Source: Microcebus murinus (taxonomy: Eukaryota > Chordata > Mammalia > Primates > Cheirogaleidae). Taken from it: 64,000 nucleotides of DNA. Shown in pieces: positions 11,990-25,464 of this stretch. The first letter of the stretch is position 1; every line of letters starts with the position of its first letter. Location: assembly GCF_040939455.1 (NCBI RefSeq), contig NC_134109.1, positions 53,224,001-53,288,000 of the forward strand. Direction: 5' to 3'. The notes below the pieces were generated by a model, which made no database searches, had not been told where the DNA came from, and was given only the letters and a program-made list of their open reading frames with translations. The translations under genes were made by a program, and so were the position numbers.

Positions 11990-13760
11990 GTTCATTCATC
12001 CATCTATTAATAAATTAATTAATTCAAAAATATTAATTGAATTCCTACTAAAACTAGACACCATGTTAGATGCTGAAAGGTATAATAGTGAGTTAAAAAG
12101 CATGTTCTTTCTCTCATGAATGTTAGTGACACAAATAAGCAGAAGTAAAAATAGAAGATCTGCATGCAATTTCAGACCCTGATGATACTCTAAAGGAAAT
12201 AGACACGGAACTAATGGAGAAGATATTAATAGCAAGGAGCCCACCGCAGGCTGTGAGACCAGGGAAGGTCTTGAGTCAGCAAAAAGCAAGAATAACTATA
12301 CAGAGTCTGGCAATGAACTTGGAGAAAAGCCTGGAATCATAGCATCAAAAGTCTTATAGGTAGAGTTAATTTTCATTCTAAGAAAAACAGAAGACTATTA
12401 ATGAATTTTGAGTCAGGGGATGATATGATGAAATTTGCATTTCTAAGGGACCATTCTTGCTCCAGTATAGAGAATTGATATTAGAGTTTTCAGCAAGCAG
12501 ATAAAGCTATAAAGCATCTATTTCCATTCCTAGCAGAGAGATTATGTAAATGCTAAATTTACTGAACTTTTACTGACACTTCATAGGCATATCAAATATA
12601 TAAATCTATTTAATCCTCAAAATACTCTCATTAATAATCCAATTTTTATAGGTGAGGAAATTGAAGCAAGAGGTTATGTAACTTGCCCAAGGCCAATTTA
12701 GGCACCATGCAATGATGTCTCTTTCAAAGTGTCTTGGATTAGTGTCTTGACAGTAAAAATAGAAAAAAGAAATTAACTTCACAGATATTTAGGAGGTAAA
12801 ATGCACCACATGTCCTTAGCAATAGATTGATTTGGGGAAGGTTTAGCTGGGGGGACAGTGGGGGAGAAGTGTAAAGTTGACTTCTAGGTTTCCTATTTAT
12901 GACCCTAGGTATGGAAGTTCTTGCTTACTGAGATGGGGAAGAAGAACTACTCTTTCAAAGAAGATAAAGCGTCAGCTTTGGACATGCTATCTTTAGATGA
13001 TTTTGAGTTGTTTCTGGTGGCATATCATGTATGTAAAAATTGAGTAAAAAGTTCTGTATGTCAGAGTTGAGATCTGTAACAAAAGAAGACTTAAATACTT
13101 GGAGTCCTAAGCAATGTCAGCAGTTGTTGAGAAGGGCAGCCAACGGCAGAGGTGTAACTCTTGAAGACAAGAATATAACAAAAATGGAATTAAGCCTAAG
13201 TTTTTAAAAGCTCTGAGATTTAAAAGTAGAGCTGTATGTTCTCCAAGAAGCCCAAGAAGTGACTATAGTCATAGAAAAATCTCAGGTAATTATGCATGAA
13301 ATGTGTTTCAAATTGGAGGAATTAATCAAGTGTACAGAATGATGATATAAAGTCATGTTATGTAATAAATAAAATACATCTTTAAATTTCAGGTAGCAGA
13401 AATATGCTGACTTTAAGGAGAGTGCTTTCACTGTAGTGATAGACACAGACAGAGCAGGGTAAGTTGGGAACTTGGTGTCATGTGAGGAAGTGAAAACATT
13501 ATGGGGAATATTTAGGCCTTTGAAAGATTGGTCAGAATAGTAGTAAGAAGGAGAGTGGATTTGAAGTCACACCTTTGATTTTTCTTTTTAAATGTAAGAA
13601 AGACTTGATGCATTTAAATGCTAAACCTGAAAGATCAAGAAGCCAAGATGAAACTGAAAACAGAATATTGAGATGGGAGAGTCAATAATGTAGGGTTCAT
13701 TAAAGGGCCTAAGAAAAGATGATCCTGTGCTTGTGAGGAGGGACACTACCTCAATTGTAT
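11990..13760 (+). repeat. Long ancient interspersed repeat, decayed
   Basis: Begins with 'ttcattcatccatctatta' and 'aattgaattcctac', then 'tgatatgatgaaatttgcat', 'ttctaagggaccattcttgc', 'gatatttaggaggtaaaatg', 'tgacttctaggtttcctatt', 'actgagatggggaag', 'gctttggacatgcta' and 'gtgtttcaaattggagga'. This long colinear series is familiar from an old, very common mammalian repeat whose family name I cannot give with certainty. It is interrupted by a MIR at 12555-12740. The 97-codon minus-strand frame at 11996-12289 is a by-product. Confidence 0.5.
12555..12740 (-). repeat. MIR SINE, antisense
   Basis: 'aatctatttaatcctcaaaa', 'ttataggtgaggaaattgaa', 'gttatgtaacttgcccaagg' is the reversed MIR core. 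It sits within the longer ancient repeat. Confidence 0.75.
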
Positions 13761-16700
13761 TGTAGATAATAACCATGCCTACGCATAAAATATAAAATGA
13801 ATCAAAGAAAATTTTACTTTGGTCATAACAATTACAATTATATTTTGTTTGTAAATGTAAGCAAACTCCATAACTTAACCAAGTTTACTTGTTTAAACAA
13901 ATACTAAAGAGAGCTCTATACTTATAGAATTCTCTTCTGAATGGTGTAGAACACTAGTTTACAGAGATGTATAAGGAGGCAAGTGCTTCATGAGCAAGAC
14001 CAAGAAGTTGTGGTGTGAGTTCAGATGCTCTACAACATATATGTAGGCTGTTCAGGTGACATTTTAAGGTCAAATTCAAATCCCATTGATTACCAGCATA
14101 AGTAAACAAACTACCTGGAAACCAGTACTTTAAAGCAATCATATTTCTTGTCCCAAATAAACTGACAGCTACTTCTAATCATATGCAAGATATACAGACC
14201 TTGAAAATTTCTTGCACTGGGCCCTTGGCAAAGAAAATGGGAGTGTGCCTAGTGTTATGCCTACTTTTCCTAATGTTTCTGTTTGTTTATTTGCTTACTA
14301 TTTGCATATTTGTTTACTTATTGGTCTGTAACACCTAAGTTCACTATCATCTCTTCTTTTAATTAAGGACCTGGAAAAGAGTAGTAAACTTGACTGATCT
14401 ATGAAGATAAGCTAGGAAGGATGTACATAAATGTATCCTTTAATTCATGTTGCTTAAAAGCCATTTGGCAATAATGTAGCCAAGGAAGAGTGATACAAAA
14501 TTTGTTCAATGGATTTGCTAAAATGAGAAGCCACATATTTTCACTGGATAAAGGCAGATAAGAAGAGGGTGGGAGGTTCTAAGTATCACATGTACACCCA
14601 CATAAAACAGAAACACAAAGGGTTTTTATATGACAAACAAATTAAATAATTGTAACAACACAACCAAAAAAGATTTCTTTATAATTTTATAAATATTGTT
14701 GGAATCTGATGATGACACTGCAGCTAAGTCAATAAAATGTGTTTTAAAGGAATTTATTATTTTAACTGAAAATATACATATGAACTTTTTCACTAAGAGT
14801 TTTATAAGCAAAGAAGTCCTTTAAATATGGATTACAAAATAATTGTTTTCTGGCCAAATTTTTGCAGAAAACATGGGTACAGTGCATCTTCTATTTTAAT
14901 ACTCTTTATTTCATCAGAGATGACCAAGAAATTAAAGACATCTATGAAATTACTTGAATATAGAATTATTATATTTTTACTTTATTTTTTCCTTCAACAC
15001 TAGCATATAATGATAATTTGAAAGATTTTGAAATTTTCCTGAATATTTCAACAATGATTTTATAGAAACATAGTCTTTTACTTATCTAAAGCATAATTTA
15101 TCTAGTATTCAATAACATGATTTTTGTAATATTTGATGAAATAGCTATCACTATCACAAATAAAACTAACACACACAGATTTAAGGGCAAAAATTCACAA
15201 AATTCATATCACAGCTAATGGGATTAAAAGAGAATGTGAAGTAGCTCACAAGATGTACATCTTTGTGTTTCATGACTATGACTCAGTATGTTTAAACAAG
15301 GAACAGGAGTGTCTTAATCCAGTAAGTAAGCTGTGTGGAAATTTATTCTTCTGCACATATTAGCAAACAAGTTCATTAATAATAAATACTGTGCAAAGGT
15401 GGTAAAGGTATGTCAATTAAGAAAAGGAAGAGTTATGAATACTTATTAACAGCCAAACTTCTCATGAATATTTTGGTAAAGAATGTAATATGCATTTTAA
15501 TTATAGCAAAATAATTAAAACATGCTAAAATCCATCACTAATAAGAAAAAAGGTACATTCAAGGATATAAATATTAAAAAGTACTTATGATTTCTCTTGG
15601 CATCAAAGAAACGAATACATTCACCCACTATTTTAAAACAATATCTGAATTTAATTAACAATATGTAGAGATATTTCAGTGTTTTTCAAATTGTTATGAA
15701 CTATTCCATTTAGGAAATAATATAAAATATAAAAGTGAAGAAGAAAGAAAGTTACATATGCATTATAATGTGATCCAGACAAGGAGTAGATTGGGTTTTT
15801 AAAGGATTTATCATATTAAACAAAAATGAATGGTTTTGACAGAATTGCTAAATACATACACTGACATATCTTGAAGTTATTAAAATGTTGACTATAATAT
15901 TAGAAGATTATGCAAAATTTATTCAAATTAGATGGGATGTGAACACTGTCACGATGACTGACTAGAAAATAGCATAATGTTTAATGATAAATGGCAATGT
16001 GTCAATGTGTCAAATTTATGGGAAGGCCTCCAGCTGAGTGCCATAGAATCTGTAATATATTCACATATAGTGAACATTTTCATGTGATAGAAAAGAGAAT
16101 AAACAGAAAATAATTACAAATAAATGTCAAACTTTTAACTTGGTGGTTTTATTACTGTGACATATTATAAAACAAAAATTCATAAACCATTTGAATATAC
16201 TGAGGTTTACATCATTTAATATATAAATTTTATTTTTGTTCCACTTTTCTTAGATATTTACATATATCAGCAAAATTATCTACCTATTTCAATTTTCATT
16301 AAAATATACCATTAGATTATTACATTAAGTTGACATTCACAACTCACATTTTTACCCTTAAATAAGAACTTTGATTTAAAAGAATCATAATTTATTTATT
16401 GTTTATTTTGTATTAGTGGGAAGGAGAAGAAACATCACAGTGAAAAGATGTTCTTATAGACCTACGGTTATGTTTATAAAATTTACTATAGTCAAATATC
16501 TATAAAGCAGTTACTATATTTAAAATATATCACTATTTCCAAATAGATATTCTATAAGAAAAAAAGTATATATCCTCAAGTTCTCCATTAGAAATGGATT
16601 CTTAAGGAATAAAATCATGCCCTCTTTTGTTCTTTCTGATATTTTTTTCTTTAAAAATGTTATTGGAGATATATGTATATTGCACAGAGTTTTTATTGAA

Positions 16701-17049
16701 AAGAGAGTTTTGTTTTCTTCTATGTCTCTTTCAAACGCTTACTCTCCTTTTTGGTTTTCTATTTCATGATTTCTGCCCTTGTATTTATTATTTCCTTCCT
16801 TGTAATTAATTTAGATTTATTTTTGCACTGTTACTGAATTCTTCTGTAGAATATATTATGTATTTATTTTTAATATGGCATTTATAAAAATAAGTTGAAG
16901 ACATTAATGATATTTCTAATTATTGTCTAGTTTTATGTAACCTGTTTTGATACAGTGTTTTAATAATTCAGTTCTAAATATTTTGTAATTTTCAGTGTGA
17001 TTTACTTTCTATGCCTGAATGATATGGAGTTTCATTTAAAAATAAAAAT
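13761..17049. other. AT-rich sequence, no gene seen
   Basis: Over 3 kb with no repeat I can name and no coding signature. The short frames at 13954-14142 (minus), 14626-14811 (minus) and 16627-16809 (plus) are low-complexity. Confidence 0.5.
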
Positions 17050-18339
17050 CTCAGAAAGGGAGATGTGGAAAGATGGGCTAGTGGAAACCTCCAGCGATTG
17101 TTTCTCTGCACAAACACGAAATTCAACAACTATTAACGCAAGCAAGCACCTTCAGAGGAACCAAAAATCAGGTGAGTGGTCATACTATCTGTTTATATTA
17201 TTAAATCTAAGAAAGAGGCACTGAAGATAGCAAAAAGAAAAAAAAAAAAAAGGTCTTCTACTGCCTACGCCACCCCTTCTGCATCCCTCAGCAGTGCCAC
17301 CCTAGTTCCACAAGTGAGAGAGAATCTGGGTGCCTAGGGGAGGGAGAGTGAAGCAATTGAGGGAATTTGCATGAAAACTCAGGCAGTCATGATGTGGAAA
17401 ACAAAGCACAGGGCAGAATACTACCAGCATCCACAGAGGGAGTATTTAAACCAGCCTGATCAGAGAAAAATCCTCTACCCCAATACCTGAGCTCTGGCTA
17501 GCCCCACCATGGGCTGACAAAAAGCAGCCTGGGGCCTGAACTAAATTTATAAGGCAGTCAGAACACAAAACTTGCAGCCCTTGGGTATTTCCTGCAGCTG
17601 TGCTGTTTCAGGCCCTGTGGGCTCCGGGTGCATATGATCCAGTGAGGCACCCGAAGTGGCAGCCAAGCCAGTGCCTGTGTCACTGCCTCCCAGCTCAGCC
17701 ACAGTAAAATAAAGAACAAACAGACTGCTCGAATACCTGAGTCCATGCCTTAGTTCCTGGATGGCATTTCTGGACCCTCCCTGGGTCAGAAGGAAGCATG
17801 CTATGCTGAAAGAAAGGACACAGTACTGGCAGGATTCACTATCTGCTGACTAAAGAACCCTTGGGCTTTGAAAAACATCAGAGGCAGCCAGGAAGGAGTC
17901 ACCATGAATTGGAATGAGACTGTGCTGGCTTCTGGTGTGACCTAGCACTGATGGCCAAGAGGGAGTTCCCATGTCACTCCTCCCTCTAGTCCAGCAGCCC
18001 AGCAAAGAGCGTGAAGGAAGAGAGTGAGAGACCATGCCTCACAATCCAGGGAATTCTCTAATATCTTACCCAAGTCCACCAAGGAAGTACCATCATGAGT
18101 CTGCAAGAGTCACAGCATTCATTACTGGAATTGGAGTACCCCTAGTGTTGATATGGCTTCAGCAACCAAAGGCTTAATTCACAACACTCAATTCCCTTTG
18201 AATATCTGGAAAGCTTTCTCAAGAAGGACAGGTTCAAACAAGTCCATACTGTGACAATTAAAATAAATACTTATCTTGTCAATACCCAGACATCAATGAA
18301 TATACAAAAGCTCCAAGAACACCCCCCAAAACACATGAC

Positions 18340-19190
18340 CTCATGAAACAAAGTAAATAAGGTACCAGTGGCCAATGCTAGAGTGATGGAAATATGTGAC
18401 CTTTCAGATGAAGAATTCAAAATATCTGTCATGAAGGAGCTCAATGAACCTCAAGACAACACACAGAAGGAATTTTGAAGCCTATTAGAGAAATTTAACA
18501 TGGAGATTTAAATAATAAAAAAAATCAAGTAGAAATTCTGGAGCTGAAGGATTCAGTTAACAAACTGAGAAATGCATTGGAGTCTTTCAACAGCAGAACT
18601 CATAAAGCAGAAGAAAGAATTAGTGAGCTTGAAGATGGGCTATTTGAAAATACATAGTCTGAACAGAAAAAAGGACAAAGAATAAAAACGAATAAAGCAC
18701 TCATGACAGATTTAGAAAATAGCCTCACAAGAGTAAACTAAGAGTTATTGGCCTTAAAGAGGAGGTAGAAAGATTGGGGTAGAAATATTACTCAAAGAAA
18801 TAATAACAAATGACATTCCAAATCTAGAGAAAAATATCAATATACAGGTAAAAGAAGGTCATAGAACACGAAGCAGATTTAAGTCAAACAAGGTTACCTA
18901 AAGGCATTTAATAATCAAGCTCCCAAAGGTCACAAACAAAGAAAAGGTCCAAGAAGAAGCAAGAAAAAAGAATGAAAGAACATATAAAGGTGCTTTAATA
19001 AACCTGACAACAGACATCTTGGTGGACACCTAACAGGCCAGGATATTTAACATGACATATTAAGAGTGCTAAAGGAAAAAAGAACCTTAAACTTAGAATA
19101 TCATATGCTGAAGAATATCCTTGAAACATGACTTTCCCATAAAAACAAAAGCTGAGAGACTTCATCAACATCAGACCTATCCTATAAGAA
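18340..19190 (+). pseudogene. L1 ORF1 remnant (RNA-binding chaperone)
   Basis: In living L1s, ORF1p is a trimeric RNA-binding protein that coats L1 RNA. Here the stretch 'tctttcaacagcagaactca', 'gaattagtgagcttgaag' and later 'aaagctgagagacttcatca', 'gaaatgctaaaaggagttt' gives the expected coiled-coil and C-terminal order. It is broken by many in-frame stops (for example taa and tag in the coiled-coil part near 18500-18660) and indels. The start is approximate because no intact initiator frame remains. Confidence 0.75.
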
Positions 19191-19713
19191 ATGCTAAAAG
19201 GAGTTTTTCAGTGCAAAACAAAGGGAAGTTAATGGAGAACAATTATAAATCATCTGAAGGTATACAACACACTGGTAACAGAAATGACACAAATACAGAG
19301 TATTCTATTGCTGTACTTGTGGTGTATAAACCACGTATATCTTGAGTAAGAAGACACGAAGACAAACCTATCAATAATAACTATACAACATTTCAAGAGA
19401 TAGATAGTACAAAAAGATATGGATGGAAACAACAAAAAGTTAAAAAGAAGGGTGATGAAGTTAAAAGGTAGAACTTCTATTCTATTTCTCTTTGCTTGTT
19501 TATTTATTTATAAGCAAAGTTGTCATATGTTTAAAATAATAGGATATAAAATATTTTTGTAAGCCTCCTGGTAACCTCAAATCCCAAAATCTACAATAGA
19601 TACACAAATAATAAAGAGCAAGAAATTAAAACACACTACCAGAGAAAATCACTTTTAACAAAGGAAGGAAGAAAGAAATAAAGAGACCACAAAACAATTA
19701 GAAATCAAATAAC

Positions 19714-22700
19714 ATGGCAGCAGCAAGTCCTTACCTATCAATAATAGCATTGAATGTGAATGGACAATAATCTCTAATTAAAAGACATAGAGTGGATGAA
19801 TGAATTAAAAAAACAATAGCCAACTCTATGTTTTCTGCAAGAAACCCACTTCACCTATAAAGAAATACATAGACTCAAAATAAAGGGATGGAAAAAGGTA
19901 CTCCATACAAATGAAAACCAAAAAAGAGCAGCAGTAGCTATACTTCTATCATATATATTTCAGGTAGAAATCAAATAGATTCCAAGTCAAAAACTTTACA
20001 AAGAGACAGATAAGGTCATATATATTGATAAAGGTGTCAAGTCAGCAAGAGGATATGGCAATTTTAAATATATATGCAGCCAACATTGGAGCATCCAGAT
20101 GTATAAAGCAAAAATCAGAGCTAAAGAGAGAGAGAGAGAGACTTCCAATACAATGATCATTGGAGACCTCAACACTCCACTTTCAGCATTAGAGAGATCA
20201 TCCACACAGAAAATCAAAAAAAAAACATTAGACTTACTATGCACTATAGACCAAATTGACCTGATCGATACATACAGAACATTTTATCCAACAGCTACAG
20301 AATACAAATTCTTCCTCTTAGCTCATGGATCATCCTCAATGATAGATCCTATGTTAGACCAGAAAGCAAGTCTTAAAAAATTCAAGGAAAAAAAAAAAAA
20401 AAGAAATCATACCGAGTATTTTCTCTGACCACAATGAAATAAAACTAGAAATAAATAACAAGAGGAACATTGTAAACTATACAAATACATAGAAATTAAA
20501 CAACATGCTATGGAATGGCCAGTGGGTCAAAAAGAGATTAAAAAGAAAATTTAGAAATTCTTCAAAAAAATGAAAATGAACATACAACATATGAAAAACT
20601 ATTGGATACAGACAAAGCAGTAGTAAGAAAAAAGTTTAGAGCAGTAGTTTCTATATCAAAAACGGTAGAAAAGCTTCAAATAAACAACCTAATGATGCAT
20701 CTCAAAGAACTAGGGAAAAAAGAGCAAAACAAACCAAAATTAGCAGACAAAAAGCAATAACAAAAATCAGGTCACAAATAAATGAAATGAAAACAAAAAG
20801 AAAACAATATAAAACATCAATAAAACAAAAAATTGTTTTTTTGAAAAGACAAACTCAATTGACATACCTTTAGCCAGACTAAGAATGAAAAAGAGAACCA
20901 AATAGAGAAAATCAGAAATGAAAAAAGAGGCATCACAACTGATACTGTAGAAATCCAAATGATCATTAGAGACTTCTATGAATATCTATATGTCAATAAA
21001 TTGGAAAATCTAGAAGAAATGGATAAATTCCTAGACACATACATCCTACCAAGATTGAACCAGGAAGAAATCTAAAACCTGAATAAGCCAATAGCAAGTA
21101 ATGAGACAGAAGCAGTAATAAAAATTATCCTATCTAAGAAAAGCCCAGGAACCAATGGCTTCACAAATGAATTCTACTAAGTATTCAAGAAGAACCCTCC
21201 TAAACTATTCAAAAAATTGAGGAGGTAGGAATACTCCCAATTTTATTCTACCATACCTGTATCACCCTGATACCAAACCAGAAAAACACCCAATAAAAAA
21301 AAAGAAAACTATAGGCCAATACTTATGATGTATATAGATGAAGAAATCCTCAACAAAATATTAGAAAATTAATTCAACAACAGATTAAAAAGATTATTTA
21401 TCATGATCAAGAGGGATTCATCCTGGCAATGCAAGAATGGTTCAACATAAGCAAATCAATCAATGTGATACATCATACCAAAAGAACAAAGAACAAAAAC
21501 CATGTGAACATGTCAATTTACGCTAAAAATTCATTCAATAAAATTCAACATCCCTTCAAGATTAAAATTCTCAAAAAACTGGGTATAGAAGTATATTACC
21601 TCAACACGATAAAGCCATATATTAGAGACATATAGCAAGTATCATACTGTAGAAGGAAAAATTGAAATATTTTCCCCTAAGATTTGGAACAAGACAAGAA
21701 TGCCACCTTCCACTACTGTATTATGTTATTCAACATATTACAGGAAATTCTAGCTAGATAAATCAGACATGAAAAAGAAATAAAGAGCATCCAAATTGGA
21801 AAGGAAGAAATCAGATTATCCTAACTTTCATATGATATGATCTTATGTCTGGAGAAACCTAAAGACTACACAAAATAACTACTAGAACTAATAAACAAAT
21901 TCAGCAAAATTGCAGCACACGAAATCAGCATATAAAAATATGTATGATTTCTATATGCCAACAATAAGCAAACTGAAAGAGAAACCAAAAATGTAATTTC
22001 ATTTATAATAGCTACAAATAAAATACAATATCTACAAATAAAATTAACCAAAGAAGTGAAATATCTCTATACTGAAAACTATGAAACATTGATAAAAGAA
22101 ATTTAAAAGGATACAAAAAATTGGAAAGACATTCCATGGTCGTGGATTCAAAGAATCAGTATCGTCATAATATCCATACTATCCCAAAGCAATCTACAGA
22201 TTCAGTGCAGTCTCCATCAAATGTGAATGACATTCTTCACAGAAATACAAAAAATAACCCAAAAATTTATATGGAGCCCCAACATCTGAGTATAGAAGGA
22301 TTAACACAGCAAAGGCATGTATAACAGACACACAGTATGTATCATACAGAATGGGGAAAATCTGAAAGCCAAAGCCATCCTGAGCAAAGACAGTAAAACT
22401 GGAGGAATCACATTACTTGACTTCAAATCATACTATAGAACTGTAGTCACTCAAACAGCATGGTATTGGCATAAAAACAAAAATACAGACCAATGGAACA
22501 GAATAAAGAACCCAGAAATATACCCACACATCTATAGTGAACTTTGACAAAGTTGCCAGAACATATGTTGGGGAAAGGATAGACTCTTCAGTAAATGGTG
22601 CTTGGAAAACTGAATATCCATATGCAGAATAATGAAACCAGACCCTTATCCCTCCATATATATTATAAAAACCAAATCAAATTGGATTAAAGACTTAAAT

Positions 22701-23617
22701 CTAAGACCTGAAACTATGAAACTAATTAAAGGAAACATTAGAGAACTGCTTTAGGACATTGGTCTGGGCAATGATTTCTTCAGTCATACCCCCAAACCAC
22801 AGGCAACCGAAGCAAAATTGGACAAATGAGATCACATCAAGCTTAAAAGCTTCTGCACAGCAAAGGAAACTATTAACACAGGAAAGTGACAGCACATATA
22901 ATGGAAGAAAATATTTGCAAACTACCCATCTGACAAAAGGATTAATAACTAGAATATATATGGAGCTCCAACAACTCAAAGGAAAAAAAACCTAATAATC
23001 CAACTAAAAAATGTGCAAAAGATCTGAATAGAAATTTCTCAAAAGAAGAAATACAAATGGCCAACAGTTATATAAAAAATGCTCAATATTATTACTTATC
23101 AGAGAATTGCAAATCAAACTTACAATGAGATATCATCTTATCCCAGTTAAAATGGCTTTTATCAAAAAGACAGGCAATAACAAATGCTGGAAAGAATGTG
23201 GAGAAACGGAAACCATCCTATACTGTTGGTGGGAATTAAATTAGTGCAACAACTATGGAGAACAGTATTGAAGTTCCTCAAAAAACTAAATATAGAACTA
23301 TCTTGTGACCCAATAATCCCACTGATGGGTATATATCCAAAGGAGAGGAAATCAGTGTATGAAAAGATATCTGCACTTTCATGTTGACTGCAGTATTATT
23401 TGCAGTAGCCAAGACTTGGAATCAGCCTAAATGTCCATCAACAAAAGAATGAATAATGAAATTTTGGTACACAGACACCATGGAATATCATACAGCTATA
23501 AAAAAGAATGAAATCCTGCCATTTGCAACAACATGGCTGAACTGGAGAACACTAAGTGAAATAAACCAAAAATAGAAAGACAAATCTCATGTGTTCTCAC
23601 TCATATTTGGGAGCTAA
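19714..23617 (+). pseudogene. L1 ORF2 remnant (endonuclease-reverse transcriptase)
   Basis: ORF2p nicks genomic DNA and reverse-transcribes L1 RNA at the nick. The frame begins at the ATG at 19714, followed by the endonuclease start (codons for SPYLSIIALNVNG), and ends at the TAA at 23615-23617 after the usual C-terminal codons FSLIFGS. In between, pieces of the frame lie in all three plus frames (20099-20428, 21429-21635, 22121-22324, 22317-22547, 22759-22995, 23184-23387), showing several frameshifts. At the reverse-transcriptase active site near 21823-21840 the normal F-A-D-D reads L-S-Y-D with a stop just before it, so one catalytic aspartate is lost. The cysteine-rich C-terminal part is recognisable near 23184-23387. 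Confidence 0.85.
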
Positions 23618-23807
23618 ATATAAAAAACAATTGATTTCATGGAGACAGAGAGTACAATAATGATTATCAGAGGCTTGGAAGACTAACATGGAACAAGGAT
23701 GATAAGGGTATGGTTAATGGGTACAAAAATGTAGTTAGATAATTAAGTAGAATAAACATTATTTGATAGCACAACAAAGTGACTATAATCAATAATAAGT
23801 TAGTGTA

Positions 23808-25145
23808 CAAGATCTGTTGGGAAAAATATCCAGCTGTTGTTACTATAATGAGAATGGTTTGCATGACATTGATGTAATCTGGCAGCCAAGGAGAGTGGCC
23901 TGGACTGCGTGTTCATGAACAATGGCAACTTCACTGTACTAGCCAGTGGGGTGCTAGATGCCATTGAGTGAGCATGTATACTGTGTGGCCATCACATTCA
24001 AAATGACTGAGCAAGTAGAGCAATAAGTCTGCATCAACTTTTGCATTAAGCTTGGAGGTTCCTTTGTGGAAACTATTTATATGATCCAAAAGGTTTTTGG
24101 TGATGAAGCGATGAGTGCAGTGCAAAGAAAAGTGTGGCACAAACCTTGCAAAGATGGTTAAGAATCTGTTGAAAGTGGTCCACATTCTGAAAGGCCTGCA
24201 ATAAGCAGAACGCCTGGATGTTGAATGTGTATGGGCGGCAATCAACAAAGATCAGCGACTGACAGTGCAAGAACTAGAAGCTGATCTGGGGATTCCAAAA
24301 ACTATTGTGTCTGAGATTTTGATGCATGATCTTAGCATGAAACTTGTCCTGGTATAATGCATTCCGTGGCTTCTGCTATCAGAGAAGAAAGATCATCATG
24401 CTACATTTACTAATGATTTGCTTCAAACCACTGCCAATGAACTAGCTTTCCTCAAGAAGATTATAATTGGAGATGAATCGGGGATCTACAACTATGATTT
24501 GGAAACAAAGGCTCAGTCATCCCAGTGGAAGTCACCTGGTTCTCCATGCCTAAAGAAGGGGCAGCAAAGCCACAGAAATATCAAGATTATGTTAACTGTG
24601 TTTTTTTGGAAGGTGTTACTTATCACAAGTATGCTCCTTCAGGCCAAACAGTAAGGAGGACTACCTAAGTGGTCTTCATTGATTGAGAGATTCAATGAGA
24701 CAAAACAGCCACAGCTATGGGTAACTGGTGTTTGGGCAGCTTCATCACAACAATACACAACCCATGAATCAGATCTTACACAGAGTTTTTTGGTGAAACT
24801 TCAAATCATCCAGGTGACTCATCCCCTCACAACCTAGATTTGGTAACTTGTGACTGAATTCTGGATTTTCCCAAAACTAAAATTACCTTTGAAAGGGAAG
24901 AAATTTCAGACTTTCAATGAAATTCAGGAGAAAACAATGAGGCAGCTGATGACGATTCCAACACAGGATTTTACAGTTTTGAACAGTGGAAGAGATGCTC
25001 AGAGAACTCTGTGAGGTCCCAACATGCCTACTTTGAAGGCAACTGAGGTGTCATTGTCTTTTGTACAATGTTTCTTGTATCTTCTTTAATAAATGTCTCC
25101 ATTTTTTATATTAAATAGATGGGTACTTTCTGGACAGATCTCATG
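23808..25145 (+). mobile_element. Full-length dead mariner DNA transposon (mellifera-like)
   Basis: A 1.34-kb insertion in the 3' UTR of the L1, the size of a complete mariner. Left end: after the TA at 23806-23807 comes 'caagatctgttgggaaaaat'. Right end: 'gtactttctggacagatctc' just before the TA at 25146-25147. The first is an imperfect inverted repeat of the second, sharing agatctgt exactly. L1 sequence resumes immediately outside the right end, which confirms the boundaries to within about 2 bases. The interior carries one decayed transposase frame. The transposase motifs (CI-FCIKLG, GDES, ETKAQSSQWKSPGSP) fit the mellifera-type mariners rather than the Hsmar1 or Hsmar2 types by recognition. 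Confidence 0.88.
24003..25046 (+). pseudogene. Mariner transposase remnant
   Basis: The enzyme cuts and pastes its own transposon through a D,D34D catalytic triad. From the ATG at 24003 the order is: an N-terminal helix-turn-helix region (FCIKLGGS, then ETIYMIQKVFGDEAMS near 24035-24115), a linker motif (LEADLGIPK near 24270-24300, frame shifted), and the catalytic core with IIIGDESG (24462-24485) and ETKAQSSQWKSPGSP (24505-24550). Next comes HHNNTQP near 24742-24765, where the family has HHDNAPAH, and then a DL-TCD motif near 24836-24855. It closes with FEQWK and HAYFEG ahead of the TGA at 25044. The first and third catalytic aspartates remain; the second is changed to asparagine. Several stops and frameshifts confirm that it is dead. 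Confidence 0.85.
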
Positions 25146-25464
25146 TACTTGAAAATATCTAAAAGAATGGAATTAGGATGTTCCTAACACAAAGAATTTG
25201 TAGATGCCTGAGGTGATGGATACCTCCATTACCCTGATTTGATTAATTTACATTGTATGTGTGTACCAAAATACCTTATGTACTCTATAAAGATATACAA
25301 GTATTATCTATTCATCATAATTTAAAAAAGCAAAGGTTATGGACAAACAATAATCACATAGTTTTAATTAAAATAAAGACTTAAAGTTAAGGCATGAAAC
25401 CTTAAGAATCCTACAAGAAGATGTTGGGAAAACCCTATCAGACATCGGTCTAGGCAAAGAATTT

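Larger units (their letters stand above)
17050..25325 (+). mobile_element. Nearly full-length old L1 LINE (L1MA-like)
   Basis: The parts appear in canonical order: a 5' UTR beginning near 17050 with 'gatgtggaaagatgggctag' and 'accaaaaatcaggtgagtgg'; a decayed ORF1; an inter-ORF spacer; a decayed ORF2; and a 3' UTR. The 3' UTR runs to 23807, is interrupted by a mariner transposon, and resumes at 25146 with 'cttgaaaatatctaaaagaa', ending near 25325 with 'gtaccaaaataccttatgta'. Without the mariner the element is about 6.9 kb, close to full length for this group. Both reading frames carry many stops and frameshifts, so it is dead. The 3' UTR and ORF2 style match the L1MA group by recognition; the subfamily is not confirmed. 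No target-site duplication is evident. Confidence 0.9.

Noticed and set aside
20118..20143. GA dinucleotide run as a microsatellite of interest
   Set aside because: A short expansion within the L1 ORF2 text; unremarkable.
23931..24248. 105-codon minus-strand open frame
   Set aside because: Antisense shadow of the mariner transposase remnant.
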